A stretch of DNA of 64,000 nt, from contig NZ_MRZJ01000001.1 of NCBI RefSeq assembly GCF_002994445.1, forward strand, positions 434,001 to 498,000. Direction: 5' to 3'. Every line of letters starts with the position of its first letter. The first letter of the stretch is position 1. This DNA comes from Staphylococcus simulans (GTDB taxonomy: Bacteria > Bacillota > Bacilli > Staphylococcales > Staphylococcaceae). The position numbers and the translations under genes are program-made. Shown one piece after another: positions 30,314 to 41,736 of the stretch. Below the pieces are notes generated by a model. The model was not told where the DNA came from. It saw only the letters and a program-made list of their open reading frames with translations, and made no database searches.

Positions 30314-30922
30314 ATGATGATTGTACTAATGTTGCTGCTCGCATACCTAGTCGGTTCATTCCCGAGCGGTGTTATTATAGGAAAATTATTTTTCAAAAAA
30401 GATATCAGACAGTATGGCAGCGGAAATACCGGTGCGACAAACAGCTTTCGTGTGTTAGGTAAGCCGGCCGGTTTTGCAGTTACCTTCTTAGATATATTTA
30501 AAGGCTTTATTGTTGTATTCTTTCCGCTTTGGTTCCCGATACACACAACAGGTGCTGTAACTGAATTCTTTATGCATGGTCTTGTTGTCGGTGTATTTGC
30601 CATTGTCGGACATGTATTCCCTGTATTTCTTAAATTTCAAGGCGGTAAAGCCGTTGCAACCAGTGCAGGTGTCGTCTTAGGTGTCGCACCTATCTTATTA
30701 TTAGTCTTAGCAGCTATTTTCTTTATTACTTTAAAATTGACGAAATACGTATCATTATCTAGTATCATCGCTGCAATCTGCTGTGTAATCGGATCATTAA
30801 TTATCCAAGATTATATTTTATTAGGCGGCAGCATTATCGTTGCAGTCTTATTGATTGTCAGACATCGTACTAATATCGTCAGAATTTTTAAAGGTGAAGA
30901 GCCTAAAATCAAATGGATGTAA
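30314..30922 (+). CDS. plsY: Acyl-phosphate:glycerol-3-phosphate acyltransferase
   Basis: Membrane enzyme that acylates glycerol-3-phosphate at position 1 using acyl-phosphate made by PlsX, starting phospholipid synthesis. The 202-aa protein has about seven membrane segments. The three PlsY motifs are visible: GSFPSG near residue 14, [15 protein letters not shown] near residue 37, and [13 protein letters not shown] near 110. The C-terminus GEEPKIKWM is the staphylococcal form. It is divergent from parE and followed by a terminator. Confidence 0.95.
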   Translation: MMIVLMLLLAYLVGSFPSGVIIGKLFFKKDIRQYGSGNTGATNSFRVLGKPAGFAVTFLDIFKGFIVVFFPLWFPIHTTGAVTEFFMHGLVVGVFAIVGHVFPVFLKFQGGKAVATSAGVVLGVAPILLLVLAAIFFITLKLTKYVSLSSIIAAICCVIGSLIIQDYILLGGSIIVAVLLIVRHRTNIVRIFKGEEPKIKWM

Positions 30923-30927
30923 CAGGT

Positions 30928-30963
30928 TGAACCGGGACATTTTTGTTCCGGTTTTTATTTTTT
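30928..30963 (+). terminator. Terminator after plsY
   Basis: Hairpin with arms GAACCGG and CCGGTTTTT, then TATTTTTT. Confidence 0.7.
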
Positions 30964-31128
30964 GCCATTTGTGACTGCTTTATTAATTACATCTTCATAT
31001 TTTTTGATTGTTGAAGCATTATTACTGTTAATATACATCTCATACCGGTTATACTCTAATGTATAATTAGTTATTGCACTAAAAATATTGCAATCTAATA
31101 TTTTGTTGATAATGAGAGGAGTTTTACC

Positions 31129-31440
31129 ATGGAATTTAACCTGACAGATAAAGCAATCGCGTGGTTCAAAGATGAATTCGATTTACCTCAAGAAGGCAAA
31201 GCTATCCATTTTATCGTACGCTATGGCGGCGCACCGCAAATCAAGCAAGGTTTCAGCCCTGCATTTAATATTGATTCGCTTTCTAACCAACCTGAAGAAA
31301 TTGCTTATGAAAACAATTTCGACGGTGTCCATATCATTATTACTGAAAATGACTTATGGTATTATCAAGATATCGCATTAACAATAGATGTAGATGCGCA
31401 AGATGAAATTGTTATCAAACAAAATATTGAACAAGAATAG
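31129..31440 (+). CDS. HesB/YneR-like protein without cysteines
   Basis: 103-aa protein resembling the HesB/IscA fold family (YneR branch): MEFNLTDKAIAWFKDEF at the N-terminus, FIVRYGGAP, and a C-terminal beta-rich half. True IscA/HesB proteins use three conserved Cys to hold iron or a cluster. None is present here, so cluster assembly by that route is unlikely. The start follows GAGAGGAG. It is monocistronic, with a strong terminator. Function unknown. Confidence 0.75.
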   Translation: MEFNLTDKAIAWFKDEFDLPQEGKAIHFIVRYGGAPQIKQGFSPAFNIDSLSNQPEEIAYENNFDGVHIIITENDLWYYQDIALTIDVDAQDEIVIKQNIEQE

Positions 31441-31446
31441 CATAGA

Positions 31447-31482
31447 TAAACTGGGGCATGTAGAGCATGTCCCAGTTTTTTA
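31447..31482 (+). terminator. Terminator after the HesB-like gene
   Basis: Hairpin with arms AAACTGGGGCATG and CATGTCCCAGTTT plus T-run. It probably also serves the opposite strand. Confidence 0.8.
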
Positions 31483-31496
31483 ATCTGTTCATTTAA

Positions 31497-31958
31497 TTAT
31501 TGAAGGCCGTCGACAACTTCAAACTGTTCGCCGGCTTTATTACGTTTTTCTACTTCTTGATACACTTCATGCCAATCAGGGAAATGACGATCTAATCGAA
31601 TCGGCGTATGCGTATCTTCTGTCATACAGATTAATTCTGTAGTACCTGTTGTCGTAATTTCGCCTTTTTCATTATATATTTCATACTTATATAATGAGCG
31701 CAAGCGCGAATAACGTTCCACCCAAGTTTTAATCTTTACTTTCTCTGGATAAGTTACCGGTTTGATAAACTTCATATCCAAATGTGTTACAGGAGAAATG
31801 ATACCTCTGTCTTCCATATCCGCATAACTAAAACCTAACTTGCTGATATAGTCTGTACGTGCAACCTCAAACCACGTCGCATAGTTTCCATGGTAAATGA
31901 ATCCCATTTTGTCTGTTTCTTGGTATCTTGCTTCTATTTCAGTGATACTGTATATCAT
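31497..31958 (-). CDS. Hotdog-fold acyl-CoA thioesterase (YbgC/YneP-like)
   Basis: 153-aa 4-hydroxybenzoyl-CoA thioesterase-type enzyme. The family motif is visible near residue 12: YQETDKMGFIYHGNYATWFE, with the Asp and Tyr/His expected in the active site, followed by VARTDYISKLG. The family hydrolyses acyl-CoA thioesters. The natural acyl group is not predictable. It lies between the convergent HesB-like gene and acnA on the same strand as acnA, but acnA has its own terminator in between. Confidence 0.85.
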   Translation of the reverse strand: MIYSITEIEARYQETDKMGFIYHGNYATWFEVARTDYISKLGFSYADMEDRGIISPVTHLDMKFIKPVTYPEKVKIKTWVERYSRLRSLYKYEIYNEKGEITTTGTTELICMTEDTHTPIRLDRHFPDWHEVYQEVEKRNKAGEQFEVVDGLQ

Positions 31959-32005
31959 TTTAACGCCACACTTTCTTTACTCATTCCATGTAATATCATA
32001 GCACA

Positions 32006-32048
32006 AAATAAAGAGACTAAGACAGTTTCAAACCATCTCAGCCTCTTA
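32006..32048 (-). terminator. Terminator after acnA
   Basis: Minus-strand hairpin with arms AAGAGGCTGAGATG and TGTCTTAGTCTCTT, then TATTTTG. Confidence 0.7.
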
Positions 32049-32077
32049 TTATCTATTGAGATAAGGGTAGATTGCCC

Positions 32078-34783
32078 TTATGCAGTTGCTAATTTGTTAC
32101 GTAATACAAGTTGTAAGATACCGCCATGACGGTAGTAGTCTAACTCAACTTGTGAATCGAAACGTGCGATAACATCGAATTCGATTGTTTCACCGTTTGA
32201 TTTTTTAGCTGTAACTTTAACTTTGTCATGTGGTTTTACTGATTCGTCGATGTCTACTGAAATTTCTTCAGTACCATCTAATCCAAGGCTGTCAGCTGAA
32301 TCGCCGTCTTGGAATTGAAGCGGTAATACACCCATCATAACTAAGTTAGAACGGTGGATACGTTCATAGCTTTGAGCAATAACAGTTTTAACACCTAATA
32401 AGTTTGTACCTTTTGCAGCCCAGTCACGAGATGAACCCATACCGTAGTCGTTACCTGCTAATACAACTAAACCTGTGCCGTCTTCTTTGTACTTCATAGC
32501 TGCATCGTAAATTGACATTACTTCGCCTGTTGGCCAGTAAGTTGTGAAGCCGCCTTCAGTACCTGGCGCTAATTGGTTTTTAATACGGATGTTTGCGAAT
32601 GTACCTCTTACCATTACTTCGTGGTTACCACGACGAGAACCGTAAGAGTTGAATTCTCTGATTGGTACTCCGTTTTCTTGCAAGTATTGACCTGCTGGTG
32701 TATCTTTACCGATTGCACCTGCTGGTGAAATGTGGTCAGTTGTTACTGAGTCGCCGAATTTACCCATTACGCGTAAATCTTTAAGCGGTTCAATCTTACC
32801 TGGTTCTTTAGATAAGCCTTGGAAGAATGTTGGGTTTTGGATATAAGTTGATTTAGGATCAAAGTCATATAATGGTTGATCCGTAGTTTCAATTTCATTC
32901 CACATTTCGTTATTAGTGTAAACATCTGAATATTCTTCACGGAATAATTTAGGTGTTACAGTGCTTTCAACAGTATCTGCAACTTCTTTGATTGATGGCC
33001 AGATGTCGTTTAAGTAAACGTCATTGCCATCTTTATCTTTACCTAATGGGTCATTTTGCAAGTCGATATCTACAGTACCTGCTAAAGCATATGCCACAAC
33101 TAATGGCGGAGATGCTAAGTAGTTACCTTTAACTAATGGGTGGATACGACCTTCGAAGTTACGGTTACCAGATAATACTGAAGTTACAAGCAAGTCTTCA
33201 CCTGAAATTGCTTTTTCGATTTCTGGTAATAACGGTCCTGAGTTACCGATACATGTCGTACAACCATAACCTACTAAGTTGAAACCTAATGCATCTAAGT
33301 ACTCTTGCAAGCCTGAATCAGCTAAGTAACCAGTTACAACTTTTGAACCTGGCGCTAATGATGTTTTCACGAATTCAGGAACTTTTAATCCTTTTTCTAC
33401 AGCTTTTTTCGCAACTAAACCAGCACCTAACATAACATATGGGTTAGATGTGTTTGTACAAGATGTAATCGCCGCAATTGCGATGTCACCTGTAGTCATT
33501 TTAGCAGTTCTGCCATCTTCAAATTCGATAGTAGCTTCTTTATCGAATTCAGATTCTTCGAATCCGAAACCTTGGTTGCCAGCCGGAGCTGTTACTGCTT
33601 TTTCAAATTCTTCTTTCATATCGCCTAATTTAATTAAGTCTTGAGGACGTTTTGGACCTGATAAAGAAGGTTCTACAGTAGATAAGTCTAATTCAACAAC
33701 ATCTGTGTAAGAAGGATCTTCTTTTTCAACGTCGAAGAACATGTGGTTTTGTTTTAAGTATTCTTCAACAAGTTTGATTTGTTCTTCAGAACGGCCTGTT
33801 AAGCGTAAATATTTTAATGATTCTTCATCAACCGGGAAGAAACCGCATGTTGCACCATATTCAGGTGCCATGTTTGCGATTGTAGCACGGTCAGCTAATG
33901 GCAAGTGTTGTACACCTGGACCATAGAATTCTACGAATTTGCCTACAACACCTTTTTTACGTAATTCTTCAGTTACGCGTAAAGCTAAGTCAGTAGCTGT
34001 TGCACCTTGAGGTAATTGGTTCTCTAAGCACACACCGATAACATCTGGAATTGGGAAGTATGAAGGTTGTCCAAGCATACCTGCTTCAGCTTCGATACCG
34101 CCGACACCCCAACCTAATACACCTAAACCGTTAATCATAGTTGTATGTGAGTCAGTACCTACTAATGTATCTGGGAATGCTACTGTTTCGCCGTCTACGT
34201 CTCTAGCATGTACAACGTTTGCTAAATACTCTAAGTTAACTTGGTGAACGATACCAGTTGCTGGCGGAACTGCATTATAGTTGTCGAATGCTTTTGTTGC
34301 CCAGTTTAAGAATTGGTAACGTTCGAAGTTGCGGTGGAATTCTAATTTCATGTTTTGACGCAATGCATCTGGATTTGCGTAACTGTCAACTTGTACTGAG
34401 TGGTCAATAACTAAGTCTACAGGTACTTCTGGGTTGATTTTGTTGATATCTCCCCCCACATCATCCATTGCTTTACGTAATGATGCTAAGTCTACAACTG
34501 CTGGAACACCAGTGAAGTCTTGCAAAATAACACGTGATGGTTTGAAAGGTACTTCACCATCGCCGCCATTACCGAATTTTGCTAATTGTTCAATGTGATC
34601 ATCAGTGATTACGAAGCCATCTTCTTGTCTTAATACTGATTCTAGCAATACTCGAATTGAGTATGGCAATTTGTTGATTTTAGTTAAACCTTGTTCTTCT
34701 AATGTCTGCAAATCGTAATAAGTATACGTTTTGTCGTTTAAAGTAAACGATTTTTTTGCTTGCTCTTTAATGTTAGAAGACAT
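32078..34783 (-). CDS. acnA: Aconitate hydratase A
   Basis: Converts citrate to isocitrate in the TCA cycle using a 4Fe-4S cluster; the apo form of the family binds RNA. The cluster Cys are in [10 protein letters not shown] and [13 protein letters not shown]. Other signatures are [20 protein letters not shown], and [12 protein letters not shown] in the C-terminal swivel domain. The 901-aa length equals that of S. aureus AcnA. The start is preceded by GGGGGGA. The promoter carries a candidate CcpA site. Confidence 0.97.
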   Translation of the reverse strand: MSSNIKEQAKKSFTLNDKTYTYYDLQTLEEQGLTKINKLPYSIRVLLESVLRQEDGFVITDDHIEQLAKFGNGGDGEVPFKPSRVILQDFTGVPAVVDLASLRKAMDDVGGDINKINPEVPVDLVIDHSVQVDSYANPDALRQNMKLEFHRNFERYQFLNWATKAFDNYNAVPPATGIVHQVNLEYLANVVHARDVDGETVAFPDTLVGTDSHTTMINGLGVLGWGVGGIEAEAGMLGQPSYFPIPDVIGVCLENQLPQGATATDLALRVTEELRKKGVVGKFVEFYGPGVQHLPLADRATIANMAPEYGATCGFFPVDEESLKYLRLTGRSEEQIKLVEEYLKQNHMFFDVEKEDPSYTDVVELDLSTVEPSLSGPKRPQDLIKLGDMKEEFEKAVTAPAGNQGFGFEESEFDKEATIEFEDGRTAKMTTGDIAIAAITSCTNTSNPYVMLGAGLVAKKAVEKGLKVPEFVKTSLAPGSKVVTGYLADSGLQEYLDALGFNLVGYGCTTCIGNSGPLLPEIEKAISGEDLLVTSVLSGNRNFEGRIHPLVKGNYLASPPLVVAYALAGTVDIDLQNDPLGKDKDGNDVYLNDIWPSIKEVADTVESTVTPKLFREEYSDVYTNNEMWNEIETTDQPLYDFDPKSTYIQNPTFFQGLSKEPGKIEPLKDLRVMGKFGDSVTTDHISPAGAIGKDTPAGQYLQENGVPIREFNSYGSRRGNHEVMVRGTFANIRIKNQLAPGTEGGFTTYWPTGEVMSIYDAAMKYKEDGTGLVVLAGNDYGMGSSRDWAAKGTNLLGVKTVIAQSYERIHRSNLVMMGVLPLQFQDGDSADSLGLDGTEEISVDIDESVKPHDKVKVTAKKSNGETIEFDVIARFDSQVELDYYRHGGILQLVLRNKLATA

Positions 34784-34821
34784 GTAAATCCCCCCTGATT
34801 CAATATTATGCCTTTAATTAG

Positions 34822-34850
34822 ATTGTATATGGGAATGATAGCGAATACAA
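34822..34850 (-). promoter_or_regulatory. acnA promoter with candidate cre site
   Basis: Minus strand: -35 TTGTAT (34850-34845), 17 nt, -10 TACAAT (34827-34822). TGATAGCGAATACA at 34836-34849 overlaps the -35 and spacer. It differs at one position from the CcpA consensus TGNAANCGNWWNCA, which would fit carbon catabolite repression. Confidence 0.6.
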
Positions 34851-34997
34851 CTGATATTCATTAAAAATCAGAAGTTCACCGTTTTTGTTTTTTAATCAGT
34901 ATGTATAAGAATTACTTATCACATAAGGTTCGTGTAATAAGTATCTTTTATTGATTGAGAATTATTTTCATTTAATTCGTTGTTTTCTGTTATGTAT

Positions 34998-35035
34998 AAA
35001 AAAACGCTGTCCTTCATGATGAAAGACAGCGTTTC
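34998..35035 (-). terminator. Terminator after the BCCT transporter gene
   Basis: Minus-strand hairpin with arms AAACGCTGTCTTTCAT and ATGAAGGACAGCGTTT, then T-rich. Confidence 0.8.
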
Positions 35036-35044
35036 GTAATTTAA

Positions 35045-36679
35045 TTATGAGTCTGAGTTTTGTATTTCTCTGCGTGATTTGCGTTTTTCTAAAATATCTT
35101 CTTCATAATCTTGTTGAGAATATTTAACATATTCTTCTAATCTGTGTTTATTCGGCGTTAATGTTAAGCCTAAGAATTTACGTTCTCGGTTCGCATCTTT
35201 GTAAAAGGCTATCATCATCATGATGACGATAACGGAGAATGGCAATGCACTGATAATCGCCGCACTTTGAAGCGAGTTCAATCCAGTATCCCCGCCTGAG
35301 AATAACAAGACGAATGCGATTAATGATTGTGCAACACCCCATGAAACCTTGATATATGAAGATGGTTCAAGTGAACCGAATGATGTCTGCATACCTAATA
35401 CGAATGTTGCTGAGTCGGCTGATGTGATAAAGAATGAAGCGATTAATAATAACGCAACAATCGATAATACAAAGCCTAACGGCAAGTGGTTGAACACTGC
35501 GAAAAGTTGTGTCTCAGCTGACATATCGAAAATTTCTTTATGTTTTTTACCAGTTTCAATACCTAGTACACCGAACACACTGAACCAGATGAAACTTACA
35601 ATAGCTGGCACTAGAAGTACACCAGAGATGAATTCACGAATTGAACGTCCTTTAGAAACACGTGCGATGAACACACCTACGAATGGACTCCAGCTTAACC
35701 ACCAGCCCCAATAGTATAATGTCCAGCCTGACATCCACTCACGTTTTTGAGGATTTAAAGCTGCAGTATCAAAACTGTTAGATAAGAATGTATTTAACAA
35801 GCTGCCTGTTGAGCTTGTAAACATATCTAAAATTAATACTGTAGGACCGATAATTAACGCAACTACCATTAGGATTGTACCTAAACCAATGTTCAAGTTA
35901 CTTAAATATTGGATACCTCTGCTCAGACCAGACCACGCTGATGCGATGAACAGAATTGTTACAATCACAATGATAATACCTTGTATCCAAACATTGTTTG
36001 GAATACCGAATAAGTAATGTAAACCACCATTGATTTGAAGTGCACCCATACCTAATGATACAGCTACACCGACAACAGTAGCGAATACTGCTAATACGTC
36101 AATGATTGTACCGATAGGTCCGTCTACTCTATCGCCTAAAATAGGACGTAAAGTCTTAGATAATAAACCTGGTTCTCCCTTTCTGAATTGAGCGTATGCT
36201 AGTGCTAATGCTACAACACCATATACTGCCCAGGCATGGAAGCCCCAGTGGAAGAAAGTAGATCGTAATGCTTCTGTATAAGCTTCTGCTGTTTTAGGAT
36301 CCGCTTCTGGCGGTGCTGCAAAGTGTCCCATTGGTTCTGCGGCACCATAGAATACAAGTCCGATACCCATACCAGCACTAAATAGCATCGCAAACCAAGA
36401 AATCGTATTGAATTCTGGTTTGTCGTTCGGTTTCCCTAACTTCAGTTTTCCGATTGGGCTGAAGATAAGGAAAATACAGAAGAATACAATGATTGTAGTT
36501 AAAATTAAGTAATACCAACCCAATTTATCAGTAATCCACAGTTTGATTGTATTTGTTACAGCGTCAAACTGGCTAGGAAAGATTGCACCGGCAAGTACTA
36601 CGATCAGAACTAATATCGAACCGTATATAAATACCGGGGATAATTTCTTACCATTCTTACTGTGTTGAGAAGAATTCAT
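35045..36679 (-). CDS. BCCT family glycine betaine/choline transporter (OpuD-like)
   Basis: Secondary transporter for quaternary-ammonium osmoprotectants, 544 aa with ~12 membrane helices. BCCT signatures: GMGIGLVFYGAAEPMGHF (glycine-rich helix), the Trp-rich YYWGWWLSWSPFVGVF, and FARVSKGR-type charged loop (IARVSKGRSIREF). The ATG at 36679 has GGGAG 9 nt upstream. An upstream TTG at 36685 is too close to that SD. The charged C-terminal tail (last ~45 residues) is where osmosensing has been placed in the family. An OpuD role (betaine) is likely, but BetT/CudT specificity is possible. Confidence 0.9.
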   Translation of the reverse strand: MNSSQHSKNGKKLSPVFIYGSILVLIVVLAGAIFPSQFDAVTNTIKLWITDKLGWYYLILTTIIVFFCIFLIFSPIGKLKLGKPNDKPEFNTISWFAMLFSAGMGIGLVFYGAAEPMGHFAAPPEADPKTAEAYTEALRSTFFHWGFHAWAVYGVVALALAYAQFRKGEPGLLSKTLRPILGDRVDGPIGTIIDVLAVFATVVGVAVSLGMGALQINGGLHYLFGIPNNVWIQGIIIVIVTILFIASAWSGLSRGIQYLSNLNIGLGTILMVVALIIGPTVLILDMFTSSTGSLLNTFLSNSFDTAALNPQKREWMSGWTLYYWGWWLSWSPFVGVFIARVSKGRSIREFISGVLLVPAIVSFIWFSVFGVLGIETGKKHKEIFDMSAETQLFAVFNHLPLGFVLSIVALLLIASFFITSADSATFVLGMQTSFGSLEPSSYIKVSWGVAQSLIAFVLLFSGGDTGLNSLQSAAIISALPFSVIVIMMMIAFYKDANRERKFLGLTLTPNKHRLEEYVKYSQQDYEEDILEKRKSRREIQNSDS

Positions 36680-37055
36680 AATCAATTACTCCCTTTCTAT
36701 ATATTTTATTGTCAAATAATACAATGGATATTTTATAACAAAATATCATTTTCGTGAAAAACCAAATACTAGCATAACAAAACTATGAAGCATAATCAAA
36801 TGTACAAAAAATGATTATACAATCTCATTAAAATATTTTATACCAAAAATAAGTTGTTAAAAATTCACAACTGTTGTTTGGTAAGACAATACATTACTTT
36901 AATATACCCAAAAACCTAATTTTAAAAGGAAAATATTAGATTTATTAGTATCAATCGTCGTATTTTTAAATACTTGTGAAGATTTTGCGAAAAAATAGTT
37001 TGATATGCCAACTACTTACGGTATACTAAACCTAGCAAATTTAGGAGGAAACTAA
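36680..37055. other. Divergent intergenic region between the betaine transporter and mscL
   Basis: 376 AT-rich nt. On the plus strand, -35 TTGATA (37000-37005), 16 nt and -10 TATACT (37022-37027) form a good mscL promoter. For the transporter only weak elements are visible (TATTAT near 36717 on the minus strand). Nothing else recognised. Both flanking genes respond to osmotic stress in opposite directions. Confidence 0.6.
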
Positions 37056-37427
37056 ATGTTTAAAGAATTTAAAGAGTTTGCATTCAAGGGGAATGTATTA
37101 GACTTAGCTGTTGCTGTAGTAATGGGTGCTGCATTCAATAAAATTGTAACGTCATTAGTTACTTACATTATCATGCCTTTAATCGGTTTGATTTTCGGTA
37201 CAGTTGACTTTGCGAAAAACTGGTCAGCATTTGGAATTAAATACGGTTTATTCATTCAATCTATCATCGACTTCATTATCGTAGCCTTTGCATTATTCTT
37301 ATTTGTAAAAGTCGCAAATACTATGATTAAGAAAGAAGAAGTTGAAGAAGAGCCAGAAGAAAACACTATTTTACTGACAGAAATCAGAGACTTGCTTCAA
37401 AAACAAAACGGTTCATCTGAAAAATAA
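37056..37427 (+). CDS. mscL: Large-conductance mechanosensitive channel
   Basis: Pentameric channel that opens under membrane tension during hypo-osmotic shock. The 123-aa protein has an N-terminal amphipathic [22 protein letters not shown]1 at ~14-42 and TM2 at ~68-92, then an acidic cytoplasmic helix. The start follows AGGAGG. A good promoter lies 30-55 nt upstream. It is followed by a bidirectional terminator facing sbcC. Confidence 0.96.
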   Translation: MFKEFKEFAFKGNVLDLAVAVVMGAAFNKIVTSLVTYIIMPLIGLIFGTVDFAKNWSAFGIKYGLFIQSIIDFIIVAFALFLFVKVANTMIKKEEVEEEPEENTILLTEIRDLLQKQNGSSEK

Positions 37428-37467
37428 AAAACTATAGTAACGTGTCAGTCGTTCAACATTGAAGCAT

Positions 37468-37511
37468 GAAAAAGCAATGCTGCATGATTTTTTGCAGCAT
37501 TGCTTTTTTTA
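37468..37511. terminator. Bidirectional terminator between mscL and sbcC
   Basis: Hairpin with arms AAAAAGCAATGCTGCA and TGCAGCATTGCTTTTT, T-runs on both strands. Confidence 0.85.
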
Positions 37512-40500
37512 TTGAAACTTAAATTCAGTTGTACTTTGATAATTATTAGATTGAACTTCTAAAATAATCGGAATACGTTGTTTAAGCTCGCTGACATGAG
37601 AGATAATTCCGACCATACGTCCTGATATTTTAATATTCAGCAATGTATCGAGTGCTGTTTCTAACGTTTCTTGATCAAGTGTACCGAAACCTTCATCGAT
37701 AAAGATAGATTCTAACGTAATACCGCCCGATTCCTGCTGTACTACTTCACTTAACCCTAATGCCAATGCTAAAGCAGCTTGGAAAGATTCTCCGCCGGAC
37801 AATGTTCCGATTGGGCGAGACTTATTCGAATGCATATCAAAGACTTCGATGTCTAAGCCGCTGTATCCTTTCCCGACAGCTTCGCTTCTGATAAGTTTAT
37901 AGCGATTATTGGTCATTTGATAAAAGCGCAGGTTCGCGTTTTGAATAATTAAATTCAAATAATGAATCAATACATAGTTCTCTAACGTTAATTTTTGATC
38001 GTTTTTACCAGATAGTATTTCAGACAGACGGAAGATTTCTTCTTGTTCTTCTAATTCTTGTTGAAGCGTTGTGATTTCTTGTTTTAATTCTTTAAATTGT
38101 TTTACATTCGTTTCCATTTTAAATTCATGGTTGTTAACCAGACGAACAAATTCATTTAATTGTGCTTTCGCTTCGTTGACTTTTTCTTCTAATGCTTCTA
38201 AATCCGGTTTCTCTTGCTGATTCACTCTTTTTTGCAACGTTTCGATTTGACTTGAAAGTTGAATTTGTTTTTTACGGAATGCATCAACTTCAGCTTCAAT
38301 TTCATCTTTTCGATCCATTTGTTCCAATACTTCTTTGACAGCTTCAGGCGACGCTATTCCTAGCGTTTTCATTTCTGCTTTCGATTGAGATTGCAGCTCT
38401 GTCATTTGTATATCATTCTCTTTGATTTGTTCTTGAACATTTGTCTGAGAATGCTGAAGCAATTCTGCTTGTTGACGCAACTGACGCAAGTTTTGCGTAT
38501 GTGTTTCAAGTGCAGTTTCATACGCTTTGACTTTTTGTTCTTTCTCTTCGTAATCTAATTTGAATGCATGCGTTGCTTTATATTGTGTTTGTGTTTCGAA
38601 TGTTTGAATCAACTCTTCTAATCGATTAAGCTCTGAACGTTTGTCTTTCAGTGCTAATTTCAGTGATTGCACTTCTTCGTTGATTTTAGTTTGTTTTTGA
38701 TTTAATGCTTCAATCGCTTTATTGCGTTTTTCTTGCTCTGCTTTTTTAGTTTCAGCTGCTTGATATTTTTGCTCTAACTCAGGAATCGATTTGATTTCTT
38801 TTGCACTGTCTTGTTGTTCAAACTTTTCGATTTCCTGCTGCTCAATAGCAGCTTTCGTTTTTAATTCCGCTGCTTCAGACTTGATTTCATCTCTTTGCTG
38901 TTGAAGCTGATTTAATTGCTCGCGTTTTTCACGTAATTGGTCATAATCTACATGGTCTGATAATGATTCGATTTCATTTCCGCAAATCGGACATTTATCT
39001 CCTGGTTCTAACATAGATTGCAGCTGTTTAATCATTGCTTCTTGATTGTCTAATTCTAAATGATGTGTATTGAATTGATTAATCTCCGCTTCTAAATCTT
39101 CAAGTTTTTGATGATTGGATGTTAATGCTTTTTCCAATTGCTGTTTCTTTTGCTTTCTGGCTTCATAATGCTCAACTTCTGTTTGATACTGTTTAGTCTC
39201 TTTGATTTCATTTTGCAGTTCAAACAGTACTTTAGTTAATTGATTGACTTGATCGTAATCCGGCTTTTCATCTTTGCTTTCTTTACGAATCGACTCAAGT
39301 TCTGCTTCTTTTGTTTCAAGATTTTTTTGATGATCTTCAACCTTTTCTTTCACTGCTTCGATGTCTTGATATGCTGCTGTGAATTGCTTTAAATTGCGAT
39401 AGAAATATTGTGTTTTACTGATAAACGCTTTTTCTTTTTCATACGATGCTTCTTGTTTTTGTAAGTTATCCAATTTTTCTTGTTCGCTTTGAAGTGCATT
39501 ATTACTCTCTTTGATTTTGGCTTTTAAATCTTCAGCATTTTGATTGAGCTTATTATGCTTTTGCTGCGCAGTATCTAATGATTTCAAAATTTGATGCAGC
39601 GGTCTTACCTCTCTAAGTTGTTTCACTAATTGTTCTAATTGTGTAATACGCAGTGCATCTTCATTGAGTTGATGATATTCTGTTTGAACCTTTTTTAATG
39701 CTTCGATATCTTGATCGAGTTCTTGTGCTTTTCGATAAGTATTTTCAACTTTATTGAACTGCTGTTCTTTATCTTCTTTTTGTTTTTTTAATGTTTCTAA
39801 CAAGGATTGTGCTTTTTCTTTAAATTGAGGCATCAAAGTTAAAAGCTTATCTGTCTGCATACTTGGTGTTGTTTTCAACTCTTGCAGTACTGTATCATCG
39901 AAAGCTTCTACATCATTCCAAAGCTGGTCAATCGTTTGATATTGCAACTCGATTTGATGTTTTTCTTCTTTGATTTCTTCATACAATTGTTTTTGCAACT
40001 GTTCAAAACGAACAGTATTAAAGAGCGTACGTAAAATGGTTTGCTTCTCTGAACTTTTTGAGAAGAGGAATTTTTTAAATTCGCCTTGCGGTAAAATGAA
40101 AAGCTGTCTGAATTGGCTCGCATTTACCCCTAATAATTCTTTAAGGTATGTCTTGCCCTGTTTCACACGGCTTTCAATTAGTTCAAAGTCATCGCTGACC
40201 CATTCATAAATACGTGCATCACCGCCGGTTTCTGTTTTGTTCCCTTCTTTGATAAATGAAGGTTGGCGTATTACTTTAAAAACTCTGTCTTTCAGTTGGA
40301 AAGTAAACTCTACTACCATCGGTGCATCTCCATCCGCAAAATGGCTTCTGAAGTCTTTGCTTTTTCTGGTTTCAAGTGAACCTTCATCGAATAACGCAAA
40401 CACAATAGCATCGAAAATCATTGATTTGCCTGATCCTGTTTTACCGCTGATTAAAAACAGCTCATTGCCCTCAAGCTCGGTAAAATCAATCGTTTCGTCT

Positions 40501-40544
40501 AAGAAAGGTCCGAAGTTTTTCAAATGAAGTTTTAATGGTCTCAT
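37509..40544 (-). CDS. sbcC: Exonuclease subunit SbcC
   Basis: SMC-like ATPase subunit of the SbcCD nuclease that cleaves hairpins and processes DNA ends. The Walker A motif [14 protein letters not shown] is near residue 35. A long coiled coil spans ~175-830. The zinc hook CPICG is near residue 500. The C-terminal ABC signature is [19 protein letters not shown], with Walker [13 protein letters not shown]. 1011 aa. Its ATG overlaps the sbcD stop by 4 nt. It is the last gene of the pair before the mscL terminator. Confidence 0.96.
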   Translation of the reverse strand: MRPLKLHLKNFGPFLDETIDFTELEGNELFLISGKTGSGKSMIFDAIVFALFDEGSLETRKSKDFRSHFADGDAPMVVEFTFQLKDRVFKVIRQPSFIKEGNKTETGGDARIYEWVSDDFELIESRVKQGKTYLKELLGVNASQFRQLFILPQGEFKKFLFSKSSEKQTILRTLFNTVRFEQLQKQLYEEIKEEKHQIELQYQTIDQLWNDVEAFDDTVLQELKTTPSMQTDKLLTLMPQFKEKAQSLLETLKKQKEDKEQQFNKVENTYRKAQELDQDIEALKKVQTEYHQLNEDALRITQLEQLVKQLREVRPLHQILKSLDTAQQKHNKLNQNAEDLKAKIKESNNALQSEQEKLDNLQKQEASYEKEKAFISKTQYFYRNLKQFTAAYQDIEAVKEKVEDHQKNLETKEAELESIRKESKDEKPDYDQVNQLTKVLFELQNEIKETKQYQTEVEHYEARKQKKQQLEKALTSNHQKLEDLEAEINQFNTHHLELDNQEAMIKQLQSMLEPGDKCPICGNEIESLSDHVDYDQLREKREQLNQLQQQRDEIKSEAAELKTKAAIEQQEIEKFEQQDSAKEIKSIPELEQKYQAAETKKAEQEKRNKAIEALNQKQTKINEEVQSLKLALKDKRSELNRLEELIQTFETQTQYKATHAFKLDYEEKEQKVKAYETALETHTQNLRQLRQQAELLQHSQTNVQEQIKENDIQMTELQSQSKAEMKTLGIASPEAVKEVLEQMDRKDEIEAEVDAFRKKQIQLSSQIETLQKRVNQQEKPDLEALEEKVNEAKAQLNEFVRLVNNHEFKMETNVKQFKELKQEITTLQQELEEQEEIFRLSEILSGKNDQKLTLENYVLIHYLNLIIQNANLRFYQMTNNRYKLIRSEAVGKGYSGLDIEVFDMHSNKSRPIGTLSGGESFQAALALALGLSEVVQQESGGITLESIFIDEGFGTLDQETLETALDTLLNIKISGRMVGIISHVSELKQRIPIILEVQSNNYQSTTEFKFQ

Positions 40545-41668
40545 GCTTCGCCGCCTCCTATCATACGATCTAACAATGCATTGATTTTATTCACTTGTAC
40601 TTCGCTTAATTTATTTTGAGTCATATTAGAATAAAAGTCTTCAATGATTTCTTGATCTGTCATTTTCTTGATTTCTTTTTGTTCGTACGTACTTATAAAT
40701 GTTTGCGATTCATTGGTTAATGACAAAACATTAGGGTAAATTTGTTTTAAATTCAGCATCGGATCATTGATATGCGATAAGTTGGTTAAGCTGAAGTGAA
40801 TATAGTTGTTATTATTTTTTACTTCTAGTCTTTCTTGAATCGCATCTTCATACGTGCCTTGAATCACTTCTAATTGACGTAATGGTTGAAGCGGCACAAA
40901 AGTACTTTTAATATTTCCGCTGTCGTCTATATTGACAACACGGTAGCCTTTAGATTGATTCGTTTCAGAAAAGGAGTATTGCAATAATGACCCGCTGTAA
41001 AAGACAAAGTCAGATTGAATACTGAAAGGATGATGCAAATGCCCTAACATGACAGAGTCAAATTGCTTCATAAAGTTTTGCGGAACTTGTTCGACAGTAC
41101 CAATTGATAAATAACGTTCGGAATCAGAAGTAATGCCGCCTGCTACTGTGAGATGCCCGACTAAAATATTCGTTTGTTCTTTATTCAGCTGCTCAGACAT
41201 ATGACTTAAGCAGCATTCAATGCCTTGTTCATAAGTTTGAATGTCTTCATCTTTAAAGAAATGCTGCAGCTCTCCTATCGTCGCATAAGGCAAAGTATAA
41301 AAATTAACCCCGTTGATTGTTATCGGCTTATACATATCTTCAAGACTGGTACGGATATATAGATTGCTGTGTTCAAACCAATTTGAACCGTAGTTCAAAC
41401 GTGTTCTGCCATCATGATTTCCGCTGATAATCACTAAAGGCAAGTGCATTTTCAGGTTTAACTCTGCTATAGTTGCTTCTAATAATTTCACTGTTTCCTT
41501 ATTAGGCGTGGAATTATCGTACAAATCACCCGCAATCACAATGGCATCTGGTTCTTCATTTTTCATTGCTTCAACAAACTGATTCAGAATATAACGTTGA
41601 TCTTCTAAAAAGGATTGTCCGTTTAATATTTTACCTAAATGCCAATCGGCAGTATGTATTATTTTCAT
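40541..41668 (-). CDS. sbcD: Exonuclease subunit SbcD
   Basis: Mre11-type metallophosphoesterase subunit of SbcCD. Visible motifs: HTADWHLGK (residue ~4), [22 protein letters not shown] and GHLHHPF. The ATG at 41668 (375 aa) is preceded by AGAGGTGATTCA. An in-frame start further upstream at 41731 lies in a hairpin. It is translationally coupled to sbcC. No LexA box was found in the 70 nt upstream, although sbcDC has been listed as SOS-induced in S. aureus. Confidence 0.95.
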   Translation of the reverse strand: MKIIHTADWHLGKILNGQSFLEDQRYILNQFVEAMKNEEPDAIVIAGDLYDNSTPNKETVKLLEATIAELNLKMHLPLVIISGNHDGRTRLNYGSNWFEHSNLYIRTSLEDMYKPITINGVNFYTLPYATIGELQHFFKDEDIQTYEQGIECCLSHMSEQLNKEQTNILVGHLTVAGGITSDSERYLSIGTVEQVPQNFMKQFDSVMLGHLHHPFSIQSDFVFYSGSLLQYSFSETNQSKGYRVVNIDDSGNIKSTFVPLQPLRQLEVIQGTYEDAIQERLEVKNNNNYIHFSLTNLSHINDPMLNLKQIYPNVLSLTNESQTFISTYEQKEIKKMTDQEIIEDFYSNMTQNKLSEVQVNKINALLDRMIGGGEA

Positions 41669-41701
41669 TGAATCACCTCTTGCATAAAGTATAATATGAA
41701 A

Positions 41702-41728
41702 CGCCTTTCTCATTATAGAGAAAAGGCG
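41702..41728 (-). terminator. Hairpin between the 30-aa ORF and sbcD
   Basis: Arms CGCCTTTTCTC and GAGAAAGGCG with loop TATAAT; on the minus strand TTTCATATT follows. It is a weak terminator, or a structure in the sbcD leader. The loop doubles as a -10-like hexamer. Confidence 0.5.
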
Positions 41729-41736
41729 CACAATGT

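Noticed and set aside
30256..30603. 115-codon open frame on the minus strand
   Set aside because: Antisense shadow of plsY, without SD and with unlikely composition.
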